This document shows positions 54,699 through 63,777 of a stretch of DNA of 64,000 bases, piece by piece (positions within the stretch are counted from its first letter, which is position 1; each line of letters begins with the position of its first letter). The stretch is from Romeriopsis navalis LEGE 11480 (GTDB taxonomy: Bacteria > Cyanobacteriota > Cyanobacteriia > Leptolyngbyales > Leptolyngbyaceae). The DNA lies in contig NZ_JADEXQ010000013.1 in the NCBI RefSeq assembly GCF_015207035.1, positions 1-64,000 of the forward strand, in the 5' to 3' direction. A program made the translations under genes and the position numbers. The notes beneath the pieces are model-generated. The model made no database searches and was not told where the DNA came from. It worked only from the letters and a program-made list of their open reading frames with translations.

Positions 54699-54748
54699 AT
54701 TGATACCTCTATCTTAAAAAATGGTCGGCTGGTTGACCTGAGACAAAC

Positions 54749-54778
54749 GTCCTAACTTTGAATTCAGTATGTTAGGAC
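54749..54778. promoter_or_regulatory. Inverted repeat upstream of the Spy-like gene
   Basis: GTCCTAAC (54749-54756) and GTTAGGAC (54771-54778) are perfect arms 14 bases apart, about 50-80 bases before the start. The size suits an operator for a dimeric regulator. Confidence 0.4.
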
Positions 54779-54835
54779 CAAAGTCCCGATCGGGCCGAAT
54801 GGGTCGTTAGAATTACGGAGTTGTATGATCTGTAA

Positions 54836-54881
54836 CAGCATCGCCCGCAGTAATTGAATTCAATCACTGCGGGCGATGCTG
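54836..54881. repeat. 46-bp near-perfect palindrome
   Basis: CAGCATCGCCCGCAGT (54836-54851) and ACTGCGGGCGATGCTG (54866-54881) are perfect arms. The 14 bases between them contain ATTGAATTCAAT, itself palindromic, so 22 of 23 pairs match. It lies about 90 bases after the DUF362 gene stop on the minus strand. No T run follows. Confidence 0.85.
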
Positions 54882-54967
54882 GGATTTATTGCAACGCGGC
54901 GCTAAGGCCATGTTTGAGTAATATGTCTGTCGGAGCAATCGGCATTGCTTTACTGCTCGGTGTCGCT

Positions 54968-55960
54968 TTAACGCTCGGCGTAAGCCTTCATCGGCTCTTT
55001 GATAAACCGAATGTACATATGCTTGAACGTGGATTTCACCACGCGGGGTGCGCCAAAGTCGATCGCCATCATCTTCTCAGGTAACTTCCAGCCGTCGATT
55101 TGCAGTTCTGCTGGTGTCATCAGCGGGAATTGAATCGCGTCGAATTCGCCAATGAGATCCAAACGTTTGGCTGCCCGCATTGTGGGCATACGCTCTGGAG
55201 CAACTTGTAATACTTCGAGCATCGCTTGATCAAGTGCAAATACATCGCTGGTGGCTGCTAAGACCCCCAAATCCCGTGGTTCCCCAGCACTTGGACCATT
55301 GCCTTCATGGCCAATAATGCCATCGAGAATAGTCAAATCAGGATTAATCGCGCGGGCTGTTTCGACCAACATCATGCCAAACCGATCGGCATCCTTACCC
55401 GCTTCCATATGCCACCAAGCCTTCATTTTGCCTGGAACGCACCCGAACAGATTTTTCACCCCGAGGGTCATAGTCAGTTGCATATGTGACTTCACCTTCG
55501 GCAGGTTAATCACCACATCGGCATCCATCGCTTCTTTGCACAGTCGGAGATGCTGGAAGTCCTCCCCCGCCGCTTCGTAGCGTTTCCCTTTAAACTCGAC
55601 GATCGGCAAATCTAATTCCGCCATCAAATCCAAATAACCATTTGACTTTGCCACGCCACGCGCACTACCAAAGGCGGGGCTATCACCGAGGAAAGGTTTT
55701 CCTCCCACCGCTTTGACCATTTTGGCCACGCAGTAGGCGATTTCCGGGCGGGTGACGCATTCTTTTGTGGGGCGTGAGCCAGTTAGCAAATTCGGCTTCA
55801 GGAGGACCCGATCACCCGGTTTGACAAAGGCCGCCATCCCACCCAACGGTGCAAGCACGGCTTCTAACTTTGTCTGGAGGCTCTCCAAATCGTAGGAAGT
55901 CGCACGGGTCAAGCTAACAGTTGGTTGCATGGCGTTAGGAGTGGAAAATGATGTATTCAA
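54968..55960 (-). CDS. DUF362 protein
   Basis: The 330-residue product matches DUF362: GDRVLLKPNLLTGSRPTKEC, KPFLGDSPAFGSARGVAKSN, DADVVINLPKVKSHMQLTMT and LGVKNLFGCVPG. It lacks the ferredoxin-like cysteine clusters that some members carry. The family's reaction is unknown, although iron-sulfur or redox links are often proposed. TTG 55960 has AAAGG upstream; ATG 55930 is the alternative start. It lies 15 bases after the stop of the exported protein gene upstream, so the two are probably cotranscribed. Confidence 0.85.
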   Translation of the reverse strand: MNTSFSTPNAMQPTVSLTRATSYDLESLQTKLEAVLAPLGGMAAFVKPGDRVLLKPNLLTGSRPTKECVTRPEIAYCVAKMVKAVGGKPFLGDSPAFGSARGVAKSNGYLDLMAELDLPIVEFKGKRYEAAGEDFQHLRLCKEAMDADVVINLPKVKSHMQLTMTLGVKNLFGCVPGKMKAWWHMEAGKDADRFGMMLVETARAINPDLTILDGIIGHEGNGPSAGEPRDLGVLAATSDVFALDQAMLEVLQVAPERMPTMRAAKRLDLIGEFDAIQFPLMTPAELQIDGWKLPEKMMAIDFGAPRVVKSTFKHMYIRFIKEPMKAYAER

Positions 55961-55975
55961 ACTGTAACGCAGCCT

Positions 55976-56791
55976 TTAGAAATAAGTCATGCGATTCTTG
56001 AGGGATTCCTGGGTGGGTTTGAATGTCACGGTTGTGGGTAGGACGGTCAGTCCCTTGGGTAACTGGTCAAGGGCGATCGGTGGATCAACTTCAAGATTGC
56101 CGACATCAATTCCTTCATTTTGGGATGGTTCGAGCATAAAGGCTTTGAGCCAAAATGGGTTTTCCTGGAGCCGAATTCCTTTAAACCCGTTTTGAACTTG
56201 CTTGAAGATGATGGATTTAGTTCCACTGCTGTCGGTGCTGACGGTAAATTCGTTTGGCTTCTCTAAGTAAGTGCTGTAGATCGAGCGCATAATTGCCGAC
56301 GGATCGATCATATACATGACAAAGGCTAAAGTATCGCCGGGAAAACGTTTGAGAATGACGCCTTCCGTGGCATCAGGTTTCCAGCTATACAGCTGACCGT
56401 CCACTGTGGCGAATAGCTCATCACTTTCTGTGGTGTCGTAATTGATGAATAGCGCTCCTTGGGAGAAATAGATGTTACCGGCATAGTTGATTGAGCGATG
56501 GCCCGCGCTTTCGGAAACAAATCGGAACGGAATCTGCACCGCTGCCGGTTTGAATAATTGGTCTAAAACCGCTTGAAAAGCGCGATTGCTTGGACTATCT
56601 GGGGCGGTTTTGACTTGCTCATACATTGAGACTACGCCTTCGAGATAGCCCGTATCCGGTTTCGGTGGCAACGCGGCGGCCTGTAGCGGTAACGCATAGA
56701 TTAAGCCCGCAGTGAGGGCAAACAGCATCGAGATCGCCAATTTATGCCAAGTTGCTTGGAGATATTGTCGGAAGTGGGAATTCTCAGTCAT
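55976..56791 (-). CDS. Exported protein of unknown function
   Basis: The 271-residue product has an N-terminal signal or anchor (residues 18-39, LAISMLFALTAGLIYALPLQ). The mature domain is rich in beta-strand patterns (GNIYFSQGALFINYDTTESD, ELFATVDGQLYSWKP, NEFTVSTDSSGTKSIIFKQV). This layout is reminiscent of LolA-like lipid-carrier folds, but I cannot confirm that. It precedes the DUF362 gene on the same strand. Confidence 0.55.
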   Translation of the reverse strand: MTENSHFRQYLQATWHKLAISMLFALTAGLIYALPLQAAALPPKPDTGYLEGVVSMYEQVKTAPDSPSNRAFQAVLDQLFKPAAVQIPFRFVSESAGHRSINYAGNIYFSQGALFINYDTTESDELFATVDGQLYSWKPDATEGVILKRFPGDTLAFVMYMIDPSAIMRSIYSTYLEKPNEFTVSTDSSGTKSIIFKQVQNGFKGIRLQENPFWLKAFMLEPSQNEGIDVGNLEVDPPIALDQLPKGLTVLPTTVTFKPTQESLKNRMTYF

Positions 56792-56875
56792 GTTGGTGGT
56801 GTGACGTTAGAACGATTTGCGTGGTAGTGGGGCAGGGTGTGCGGCGGACCCACGGTATGTTGTCGCAGCAGTGTT

Positions 56876-58387
56876 TTACCAGACATTTTCAATCACATTC
56901 ATCGCGCGTAAATGGGCCGGAACGTCATTCTGCTCGCTATCATCATCAAGGCCACTATCGTCATTAATGGCTTTGCGGGCATTGTCGGCAATCACGGCAT
57001 TGGCCAGTAAATCCAGCGCCTCAGGTTTATCCAGATTGTGCAAAGCCTCGGCATACTTACGACTATGGGTGGGCCGCACGGATTCCTGACAGTAGTTTGA
57101 TAGCTCGCGACTTTCGGTCATGACAGAGAACGCAATTTCCTTGGTCGGGGGATTCCCATAGAGCGACATGTAAAGCAAGTTGACCATCGATGCATCATGG
57201 ACCGGAATATTATATTGCCTTACGATTTGAGGCCAATAGCGGAGGGCTTTGAGGCCCTCAAGACCACCTTTTTTGAGTCCGGCTTCTTCGCAGGCATCCT
57301 CAAATTCCTCAATCCCTTTGGGGCAGCGTTGGCGTTCTTCCATCATCTTGGCTAAGACTTGTCCCGCGCGGAAGTTGCGGGTGGGACTGCCGGATACCGG
57401 CAGCATCATACTGCCCCGGACATCGGCCACCATTGCGGTGAGCTGCGAAAAAGTATGATCGCGGACTTTTTCCATATCGCCGCCTTTATTCAAGGCCGCT
57501 TCAATGCGTTGGACGCCGTAGCCTAGTTCGGTCAGGGCGATCGGCTGGCGAGTATAGAGGCGTTTGCGATCGCGGCGGCACATGGAGACGGTGGCGGCTT
57601 GATCAACACATTGATCCAGTAAGAGGGTCAGCAGCGTCGGTAGAATGCCGGTGTTCTTGCGATGGTAGGTATAGCCAAACCCCGCAAAAATCGAGGACAT
57701 GTTTTTGGCGGCCTTAATGTATTGTGCTTCAACATTATGGATCCCTGGTGAAACCTGAATGTTGGGGGAGAGTTTGTCGAGCATGCGGGCCCCGAGCATT
57801 GCGGTTAGCGCATTGGGGTGGCAGAAGTTGGCGGTGAAACTATCGACGGGGTTACGCAATGCGCCATCGCGGTGGAAGCCAGAGAAAAATCCTAAGGTCG
57901 GCTGCTTTTCACACAGGACGTAGGATTCATTCTTGATATGGTCATGGCTAAATGACCCGGCTAAGCAGGCGAGCACCACATGGTCGCGATCCAGTTCGCT
58001 GCGTAGCGCCTGTGCTTGCTCAACGTCTTGGGCAATGTGATTACTGTTGGCACTGAGAACCACCAGATCACAGGTTTTGAGTAAATGTTCGAGGGTATTG
58101 GGAATCAGCTTGGTGCCTTCATCGTGGTAAACCATGCTGCGCATTGTTTCTACATGGTCAGGATCCATTCCCTGAATCGCGTCTTCAGAAAAAGCGCCCA
58201 TCAGTTCACGCCCCTCCCTTGGGGCTAAGAGGAGGTGCTTGCCGTCGGTTTGCATCGCGCAGTTATATGCGATCGAGCCGGGATATAGACCGATGCTATA
58301 AAAGCCGACTTTGCCATCCTCTAATGCGAGAATTCGCTTTTTGATGGTTTCTTGGTCGAGGGAGGCATCAAAAAAACTGTTCTGCAT
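56876..58387 (-). CDS. Conserved NAD(P)-binding dehydrogenase-like protein
   Basis: From ATG 58387 (AGG shortly upstream) the product is 503 residues. Features suggest a Rossmann-type enzyme related to glycerol-3-phosphate or 6-phosphogluconate dehydrogenases: VGFYSIGLYPGSIAYNCAM, CDLVVLSANSNHIAQDVEQ (as in an NAD-domain edge strand), HVVLACLAGSFSHD, and a helical C-terminal half. No catalytic residues can be assigned. The long C-terminus ends in an acidic stretch (INDDSGLDDDSEQND). No metabolic partner is visible next to it. Confidence 0.5.
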   Translation of the reverse strand: MQNSFFDASLDQETIKKRILALEDGKVGFYSIGLYPGSIAYNCAMQTDGKHLLLAPREGRELMGAFSEDAIQGMDPDHVETMRSMVYHDEGTKLIPNTLEHLLKTCDLVVLSANSNHIAQDVEQAQALRSELDRDHVVLACLAGSFSHDHIKNESYVLCEKQPTLGFFSGFHRDGALRNPVDSFTANFCHPNALTAMLGARMLDKLSPNIQVSPGIHNVEAQYIKAAKNMSSIFAGFGYTYHRKNTGILPTLLTLLLDQCVDQAATVSMCRRDRKRLYTRQPIALTELGYGVQRIEAALNKGGDMEKVRDHTFSQLTAMVADVRGSMMLPVSGSPTRNFRAGQVLAKMMEERQRCPKGIEEFEDACEEAGLKKGGLEGLKALRYWPQIVRQYNIPVHDASMVNLLYMSLYGNPPTKEIAFSVMTESRELSNYCQESVRPTHSRKYAEALHNLDKPEALDLLANAVIADNARKAINDDSGLDDDSEQNDVPAHLRAMNVIENVW

Positions 58388-58576
58388 TCTGTCTTTACCT
58401 ATTCGCTGCACTGAACAAATGGCAGAGTGATCGTTGCCTGGGGGGAATCGGCTCAATCGCTGGTAAGCAGATTTGCTCACTCTACCAATTACCAATTGTA
58501 AGATGCAGTTGCTGCATCTTTAAGCCGGGTTGATAGGACTGTCGCGGTTTAGGCATTTTTTAGGTGCAACAATGTG

Positions 58577-59488
58577 CTACTGAATGCCACTGTTTTGCTC
58601 GCCGGTCAGTTGCTGGACCCCCAGACGGATAATCGATAACAGCAGAATCAGCAGAAACATGACCAAGCCGATCGTGCAGCCGTAGCTAAAGCCATCAGCA
58701 CTAATGGATTCAAAGGCTTGTTCGTAGGAGTAGTACACCAGCGTTTTGGAAGCATTCAAGGGACCGCCGCGGGTCATGATGAAAATTTCTTCAAACACCT
58801 TTGTGGCGGAAATCGCAGAAATGACTGCAACCAGAAGAATATAGGGCTGCATCAAGGGCACCGTAATATCGAGATGCTGTCGCAAGCCATCGGAGCCATC
58901 GATCGCGGCGGCTTCGTAGAGATCCTGGGGAATCGCTTGGAGTCCCGCTAGATAGACCACCATGTAATAGCCGAGACCTTTCCAGATGGTGACGGCCATC
59001 ACCGCAAAGAGCGCAATGTCGGGGCTGGTCAACCAGTTAAGTTGTTTGAAGCCGATCGCCATTAAAATTTGATTGAACAATCCCTCGCCGGCGTAAAGCC
59101 ACTTCCAGGCAAACCCCGCGACGACCATGGAAATGACGACGGGGGTATAGTAGGCGACTCGGAACCACTGAATTCCCCTCAACCGTTGATTTACCAAAAT
59201 CGCTAATCCGAGGGGTAAGCTGGCCAGCAGGGGCACAACACAGAGTAAGTAGAGCAATGTATTGCGCAAGGCTTGCCAAAAAACGGGGTCTTTCGCCAGT
59301 TTCTGGAAATTTTTGAGGCCGATCCACTGGGTTGTATCGGCGATCGGATCGAACTGCATCACACTCCAAAACAGCGCTTGCAGAACCGGATAAAATACTG
59401 CTGCACCTAGCACCGTCAGTGCCGGAAGCAGAAACCAGTATGGGGCCAGTTTGGATTGACGCTGATCAGTCGACGAACTATTCGACAT
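58577..59488 (-). CDS. Sugar ABC transporter permease, MalF/UgpA type
   Basis: The 303-residue product has six membrane helices and the EAA loop YEAAAIDGSDGLRQHLDIT followed by VPLMQPYI, which contacts the ATPase. The family imports sugars or glycerol phosphates. No partner permease, binding protein or ATPase gene is next to it, so the substrate cannot be deduced. In cyanobacteria the glucosylglycerol transporter has similar members. Its start overlaps the stop of the upstream gene by 11 bases. Confidence 0.9.
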   Translation of the reverse strand: MSNSSSTDQRQSKLAPYWFLLPALTVLGAAVFYPVLQALFWSVMQFDPIADTTQWIGLKNFQKLAKDPVFWQALRNTLLYLLCVVPLLASLPLGLAILVNQRLRGIQWFRVAYYTPVVISMVVAGFAWKWLYAGEGLFNQILMAIGFKQLNWLTSPDIALFAVMAVTIWKGLGYYMVVYLAGLQAIPQDLYEAAAIDGSDGLRQHLDITVPLMQPYILLVAVISAISATKVFEEIFIMTRGGPLNASKTLVYYSYEQAFESISADGFSYGCTIGLVMFLLILLLSIIRLGVQQLTGEQNSGIQ

Positions 59489-60131
59489 CCTCTAAATCGA
59501 CTCGACGAATGGTACGGCGGGGCGGCAGCGCTTGGGCGCGCCGACGGGAAGATAGGTAAGCCGGATAGTCATCATGGACATATTCCACTGTGCGGGTCGG
59601 TCGCCCTTGCTTGGAAAACATCGACATCATGCCTACGAGGGCAATGCCGCCTCCGAAAGTCAACAGTACACCACCCAAGGCCCAAGGCAAACCAGAGACG
59701 ATCGACTGATCATTTCCACGTTGCGCCATTGCTTGGGGTGCCATTTGGGGCACGGGCGATGGTGGTACAAGGTTATTGGCCTTGGCTTGCAGGGTCAAAT
59801 TATCAATCAGGCTTTGCTGACTGCGAATCTGAGTTTGCTGCTGATCAATTTTGGCTTTGAGTTGGTCAAATTCCAGCCGCATTTTTGCGTCTTGGTAAGT
59901 GCGGTCAGCCGGCGACATTGCGGTTGGCAGCTGGCTCGGAACTGGCAAAGTATTGGGCGGCGAAAAATTCTGCACGCCATTAGTGGGTGGCAAGGATGGG
60001 GGCATCGGCAAGAGCGAACCATTCGGATTCGAAATCGTCGGTGTGCCAAAGTTGATGCCCCCGCGCAGGACAATCATTGCTGCGAGTCCAGCGAGGGCAG
60101 CGCCGCCCAAAAAGGAAGTTGTGTCACTCAT
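59478..60131 (-). CDS. Membrane protein with coiled coil, unknown function
   Basis: The 217-residue product has a hydrophobic N-terminal helix (residues 7-24), a Pro-rich stretch, and a coiled coil (MRLEFDQLKAKIDQQQTQIR). A second membrane helix (LPWALGGVLLTFGGGIALVG) and a basic tail (SSRRRAQALPPRRTIRRVD) follow. I recognise no family. The 11-base overlap with the permease gene implies translational coupling, so it may be an accessory part of that transporter (inference). Confidence 0.6.
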   Translation of the reverse strand: MSDTTSFLGGAALAGLAAMIVLRGGINFGTPTISNPNGSLLPMPPSLPPTNGVQNFSPPNTLPVPSQLPTAMSPADRTYQDAKMRLEFDQLKAKIDQQQTQIRSQQSLIDNLTLQAKANNLVPPSPVPQMAPQAMAQRGNDQSIVSGLPWALGGVLLTFGGGIALVGMMSMFSKQGRPTRTVEYVHDDYPAYLSSRRRAQALPPRRTIRRVDLEDVE

Positions 60132-60367
60132 ATCGCTTTGCCCCTTGCTGAATCAAGTTGCCTGTTGTGAATGGTACTCAGATGACCGATGGGTAACTGA
60201 ATTGCGGTGCAACGTAACTAAATAGATGCCCAACAGCCATAGCCAGCGGTAGGATTATAGCCTGATTTTTTCGGGGTGGAACACTAAATCTGGTGTTTCT
60301 TCCCAAAACAACGGTTTAATATGTTTTTGTATTATGGGATACATGGGATTGATTGTTGCCGGTCGCA

Positions 60368-61414
60368 CTATTGTTTCTGGGCAAGCATGACGCCAAACCA
60401 GTTTTGGGGGTCAGTCCAAATTCTTTGAACGTGGAGCTGTTGATTTTGGAGTTGAATTTGTAGTTCTGCTGGGTCAAATTTGCGCGAAATTTCACTGAGG
60501 ATGGTTTCGTCTGCGGCCAGCTCGATCGTCAGGTTGATCGCCTTGAGTCGGATGGTCTGAGGTTGACGGCTGCGGAGGTGCATTTCGATTTGGTGTGTGG
60601 TTTGGTTATACAGCGCCACATGCTCAAATTGAGTGAGGTCAAAATTCGCTTCAAACCGATTGTTGAGGTGTTGCAGCATATTTAAATTGAAGGCAGCGGT
60701 GACGCCTTGGGCATCGTCGTAAGCGGCTTCGAGGATTGCTGGATCCTTGCGGAGGTCGATTCCGAGCAAGAAAAAGTCGCCGGGTTGTAGGGCCGCGCTG
60801 ACTTGGGCAAGCAGTCGATCGCAACCGGCGGGGGTGAAGTTGCCGAGACTACTGCCGATAAACCCGATTAGCCGTTTCGTGGTGGTTGGTGTGGCGGCAA
60901 GCTGGGCCAGGGCGAGGTCATAGGTGCTAACGCGACCTTGGATCTGGAGGTCGCTGTAATCTTGGAGTAATTGTTTTGCACTGAGTTTGAGGATGCTGGG
61001 GCTGACGTCGATCGGCGAGTATTTTAGATCAGCAATCTGATGCTTCTGGTTGAGTCGTTGATAGGCGTCGAGCAGTAGGCGGGTTTTGGTTGAACTACCG
61101 CTGCCGAGTTCAATAATTTCGCAGGGGCCAGTGATCTGGGCGAGTTCATCCGCACAGGTTCGGAAGATACTGGTTTCGGTGCGGGTCAGATAGTACTCTG
61201 GCAGGTCGCAGATTTGTTCGAAGAGTTGGGAGCCGCGCTCGTCGTAGAAATATTGGGCGGGAATCGTTTTGGGGGTTTGGGTCAAGCCTTGGTAGAGTTC
61301 GCGCTGAGGGGATTGTGGTTGATGTGAGAGGGCAGCAGGACCGAGCAAATCGTCGAGTTGCAGCCGATTGTCCGCTGTGGTGGTCGATGCAATTGATTCA
61401 GAAGATGAAACCAC
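60368..61414 (-). CDS. egtD: Histidine N-alpha-methyltransferase EgtD
   Basis: The 348-residue product starts at GTG 61414 with AAGGAA 8-9 bases upstream. It has the SAM-binding motif EIIELGSGSSTKTRLLLDAY, the segment YFYDERGSQLFEQICDLPEY typical of EgtD, and LIGFIGSSLGNFTP. It trimethylates histidine to hercynine, the first step of ergothioneine synthesis. It is the last gene of the egtC-egtB-egtD run, 238 bases after egtB; that gap holds no gene. Confidence 0.95.
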   Translation of the reverse strand: MVSSSESIASTTTADNRLQLDDLLGPAALSHQPQSPQRELYQGLTQTPKTIPAQYFYDERGSQLFEQICDLPEYYLTRTETSIFRTCADELAQITGPCEIIELGSGSSTKTRLLLDAYQRLNQKHQIADLKYSPIDVSPSILKLSAKQLLQDYSDLQIQGRVSTYDLALAQLAATPTTTKRLIGFIGSSLGNFTPAGCDRLLAQVSAALQPGDFFLLGIDLRKDPAILEAAYDDAQGVTAAFNLNMLQHLNNRFEANFDLTQFEHVALYNQTTHQIEMHLRSRQPQTIRLKAINLTIELAADETILSEISRKFDPAELQIQLQNQQLHVQRIWTDPQNWFGVMLAQKQ

Positions 61415-61506
61415 AGATTACAGTTCCTTAAGGTCATTGGTATGGGGCTCGAGGACGCTGGCTGGATATCCAGTCGGTTTTGTTCGAACTCGTACGTATT
61501 TTGCCA

Positions 61507-61540
61507 CATTGCCGGTGGGCCTACATTGCCGGTGGGTCTG
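61507..61540. repeat. 17-bp tandem repeat between egtB and egtD
   Basis: Two adjacent copies of ACATTGCCGGTGGG(C/T)CT differ at one base. No function is evident. Confidence 0.7.
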
Positions 61541-61652
61541 ATGGATCGCTCCACCAGTATGCTGGTTGCCTCATCGTCAGTGGTTTCTGGTCCACTGCGT
61601 CTGGAACGCGGGAAAGTGGGAATCGTGAAGATCGGGGATCGAACATGCTGGC

Positions 61653-63026
61653 TTATGGTGCTGTGTCACTAACGCAGCGAAATCCAGCAAAGATAATCCG
61701 GGTCCAGGGATGGTACCAATTGCGGAACCCGGGTCGAATACTCCAAGGCCGGGTGGCCCAACTGCCCCCCCGCAGCACCCGATGCGCGCCATCAAAATAC
61801 GTTGTCGAATAGCCTGCGTAGGGAAAAGCGGTAAATCCTTCATACTCGACAAACCAACTATCGGTCCATTCCCAGACATTCCCGAAACAGTCCCATAACC
61901 CCGCCGGACTGCGACCCGCCGGATAGGTTTCTACCGGTGTTGTCCCGCGCAGTAATTGGTGCGGATCGAGACCACTTAGATTGGCCCATGCCGCCGTTTG
62001 GGCATCGGCCCCCTGAAATAAGCTGTCGCTACCTGTCTCAGCGTGCCAACGCTCCCCCCAAGGTAACGCTTGACTGCGGCGGCTATTCCATCGCGCTGCC
62101 TTTTCCCATTCGGCCTCTGTGGGTAACCGCGTCCCCCGAAACCGCGCATAGGCATCGGCTTCATACCAGCTCACTCCACAGACTGGATGCTCGGATGTGG
62201 CCATCGTGGGTTGCCAATAATGCGGTTGCTGGGCCTGGGTCTGTTGCTGCCATTGCCAACCCGCGTCCGACCACCATTGTGGCTGTGTATAACCGCCTGC
62301 GGCGATAAATTGCTGAAACTGGGCACCGGTCACCAGGGTTGAATCGATCCAATATTCTTCCAGCTCGACCCAATGCGCTGGCTGTTCATTGTCTAATGCG
62401 GTTGGCCCCTGTTGGCCTTGCCAAAAGCCCCCGGCCGGAATGTGCATCCGCTGTGTTGGTGGCACCTGCGGATCGGCAGAATTGATGGTCCCGATCGGAT
62501 GGACGGATTGCTGGCCTAATGCGGCCAAAACCATGACGATTGTCTCGCAATGTTGACTCTCATGTTGCAGAAGAAAATGCCAAAGTCGCTCCTCTTGATC
62601 GAGGTCAGCTTGGGTTAAGTAGGCTTCAACTTGCGATCGAATATCCGCTAAATAAGCCAAAATCTCGTCTATAGCCGGTAAATTCTGGCGTTCTTGCTTG
62701 GGCAGGCCATCGGCGGCGAATAGTTTCTGGTATTGGGGATAGGCACAAGGCTGTCCGGCCAACCGTTCCAAAATCCACAGGCTTTCGGTAAATCCGATAT
62801 GGCCTAAATGCCAGCCCACCGGACTAAAATCCTCGTGGGCCTGGGCGCAAAACACTGCCGGTGTAATCGTTTCAAATAGTTGTAAAGTCATGGCCCGACT
62901 GTGTTGCATTGCATGCAGCAAACGTGATCGGGTGATGGCTAATGAATCAATTGATGGGGTAACGGCGGCATTGGAATTATGGTGTAAACCATGCTTCCAA
63001 TGATTCAGTTTCGACAGTGAGGTCAT
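61653..63026 (-). CDS. egtB: Ergothioneine synthase EgtB
   Basis: From ATG 63026 the product is 457 residues, overlapping the 3' end of egtC by 50 bases; starts further inside are possible. The DinB-like N-domain holds the likely iron ligands, His in GWHLGHIGF and the HxxxH of LLQHESQHCETI. The C-terminal formylglycine-enzyme-like domain has HIPAGGFWQG, RLPTEAEWEKAARW and GNVWEWTDSWF. It joins hercynine to a thiol (gamma-glutamylcysteine or cysteine) with oxygen, giving the sulfoxide. Confidence 0.95.
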   Translation of the reverse strand: MTSLSKLNHWKHGLHHNSNAAVTPSIDSLAITRSRLLHAMQHSRAMTLQLFETITPAVFCAQAHEDFSPVGWHLGHIGFTESLWILERLAGQPCAYPQYQKLFAADGLPKQERQNLPAIDEILAYLADIRSQVEAYLTQADLDQEERLWHFLLQHESQHCETIVMVLAALGQQSVHPIGTINSADPQVPPTQRMHIPAGGFWQGQQGPTALDNEQPAHWVELEEYWIDSTLVTGAQFQQFIAAGGYTQPQWWSDAGWQWQQQTQAQQPHYWQPTMATSEHPVCGVSWYEADAYARFRGTRLPTEAEWEKAARWNSRRSQALPWGERWHAETGSDSLFQGADAQTAAWANLSGLDPHQLLRGTTPVETYPAGRSPAGLWDCFGNVWEWTDSWFVEYEGFTAFPYAGYSTTYFDGAHRVLRGGSWATRPWSIRPGFRNWYHPWTRIIFAGFRCVSDTAP

Positions 63027-63777
63027 GGGAAACAGTGAGCAGCGATCGGTCAGCAAATGGTTGCCAATTCCCTTCAAAGAAAGGCTCTGACGCAATTAGT
63101 ATAGAAGAAGCTGTAGCCGATTCTGGCTGTAGCCAATATAAACTTGGCACGGGATCGCGATTGGCAAAACGGGCCGCAATCAGGCTTGAACCATCGCTAA
63201 TCACGAAATTCGCGGAGAAATCGGTTTGGTGAGTTGCAGCGAGCTCCAGCATGACCTCCAACATTTGCTTAAAGGCCAAGCTCAAATCCTGGGTCGCTTT
63301 GTACGCATCTAAAAATAGACCATACATATGCTCTGAATCGGTGGTGCCCTGAATTGACCCATAGGTTTCGTCACTTAACCGGGCTCGAATGGGCCGCAGC
63401 AGGGTTTTGCGGAACCGATCGATATAGCCATTGTGAATCGCCATCAGTGATCGGTGCTGAAAGGGTTGGCAGTTGCTCAGATCCACGGAAATCCCCGGTG
63501 TGGCGCTGCGCACATTCGCCAGGATGCAACTGGAACGCACGTAACGACTCAAATCGGGCAAATTTGCATCATTCCAAATCGGCAACGTGTGGCGATAAAT
63601 ATAGGGATCCTGCGATTGATCTGCCCCATACCACCCAATGCCAAAGCCATCCGCATTCAGAATTCCCCCAGTCATTTCTTGCGGTTGGTAACTTTGGACA
63701 ATGAGTGAATGTTGGGGATCATAAATCAACTGTTCTAGCTGAACGGGTTCCCCGAGATAAGCAAGGAGTCGGCACAT
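62977..63777 (-). CDS. egtC: Gamma-glutamyl-hercynylcysteine sulfoxide hydrolase EgtC
   Basis: From ATG 63777 the product is 266 residues and begins MCRLLAYLG, placing the class II glutamine-amidotransferase nucleophile Cys directly after Met. Further motifs are NADGFGIGWYG, ILANVRSATPG and HNGYIDRF. It removes the gamma-glutamyl group from the EgtB product. Its presence implies that EgtB here uses gamma-glutamylcysteine. egtA and egtE are not in view; glutathione synthesis could supply the thiol. Confidence 0.9.
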   Translation of the reverse strand: MCRLLAYLGEPVQLEQLIYDPQHSLIVQSYQPQEMTGGILNADGFGIGWYGADQSQDPYIYRHTLPIWNDANLPDLSRYVRSSCILANVRSATPGISVDLSNCQPFQHRSLMAIHNGYIDRFRKTLLRPIRARLSDETYGSIQGTTDSEHMYGLFLDAYKATQDLSLAFKQMLEVMLELAATHQTDFSANFVISDGSSLIAARFANRDPVPSLYWLQPESATASSILIASEPFFEGNWQPFADRSLLTVSHDLTVETESLEAWFTP

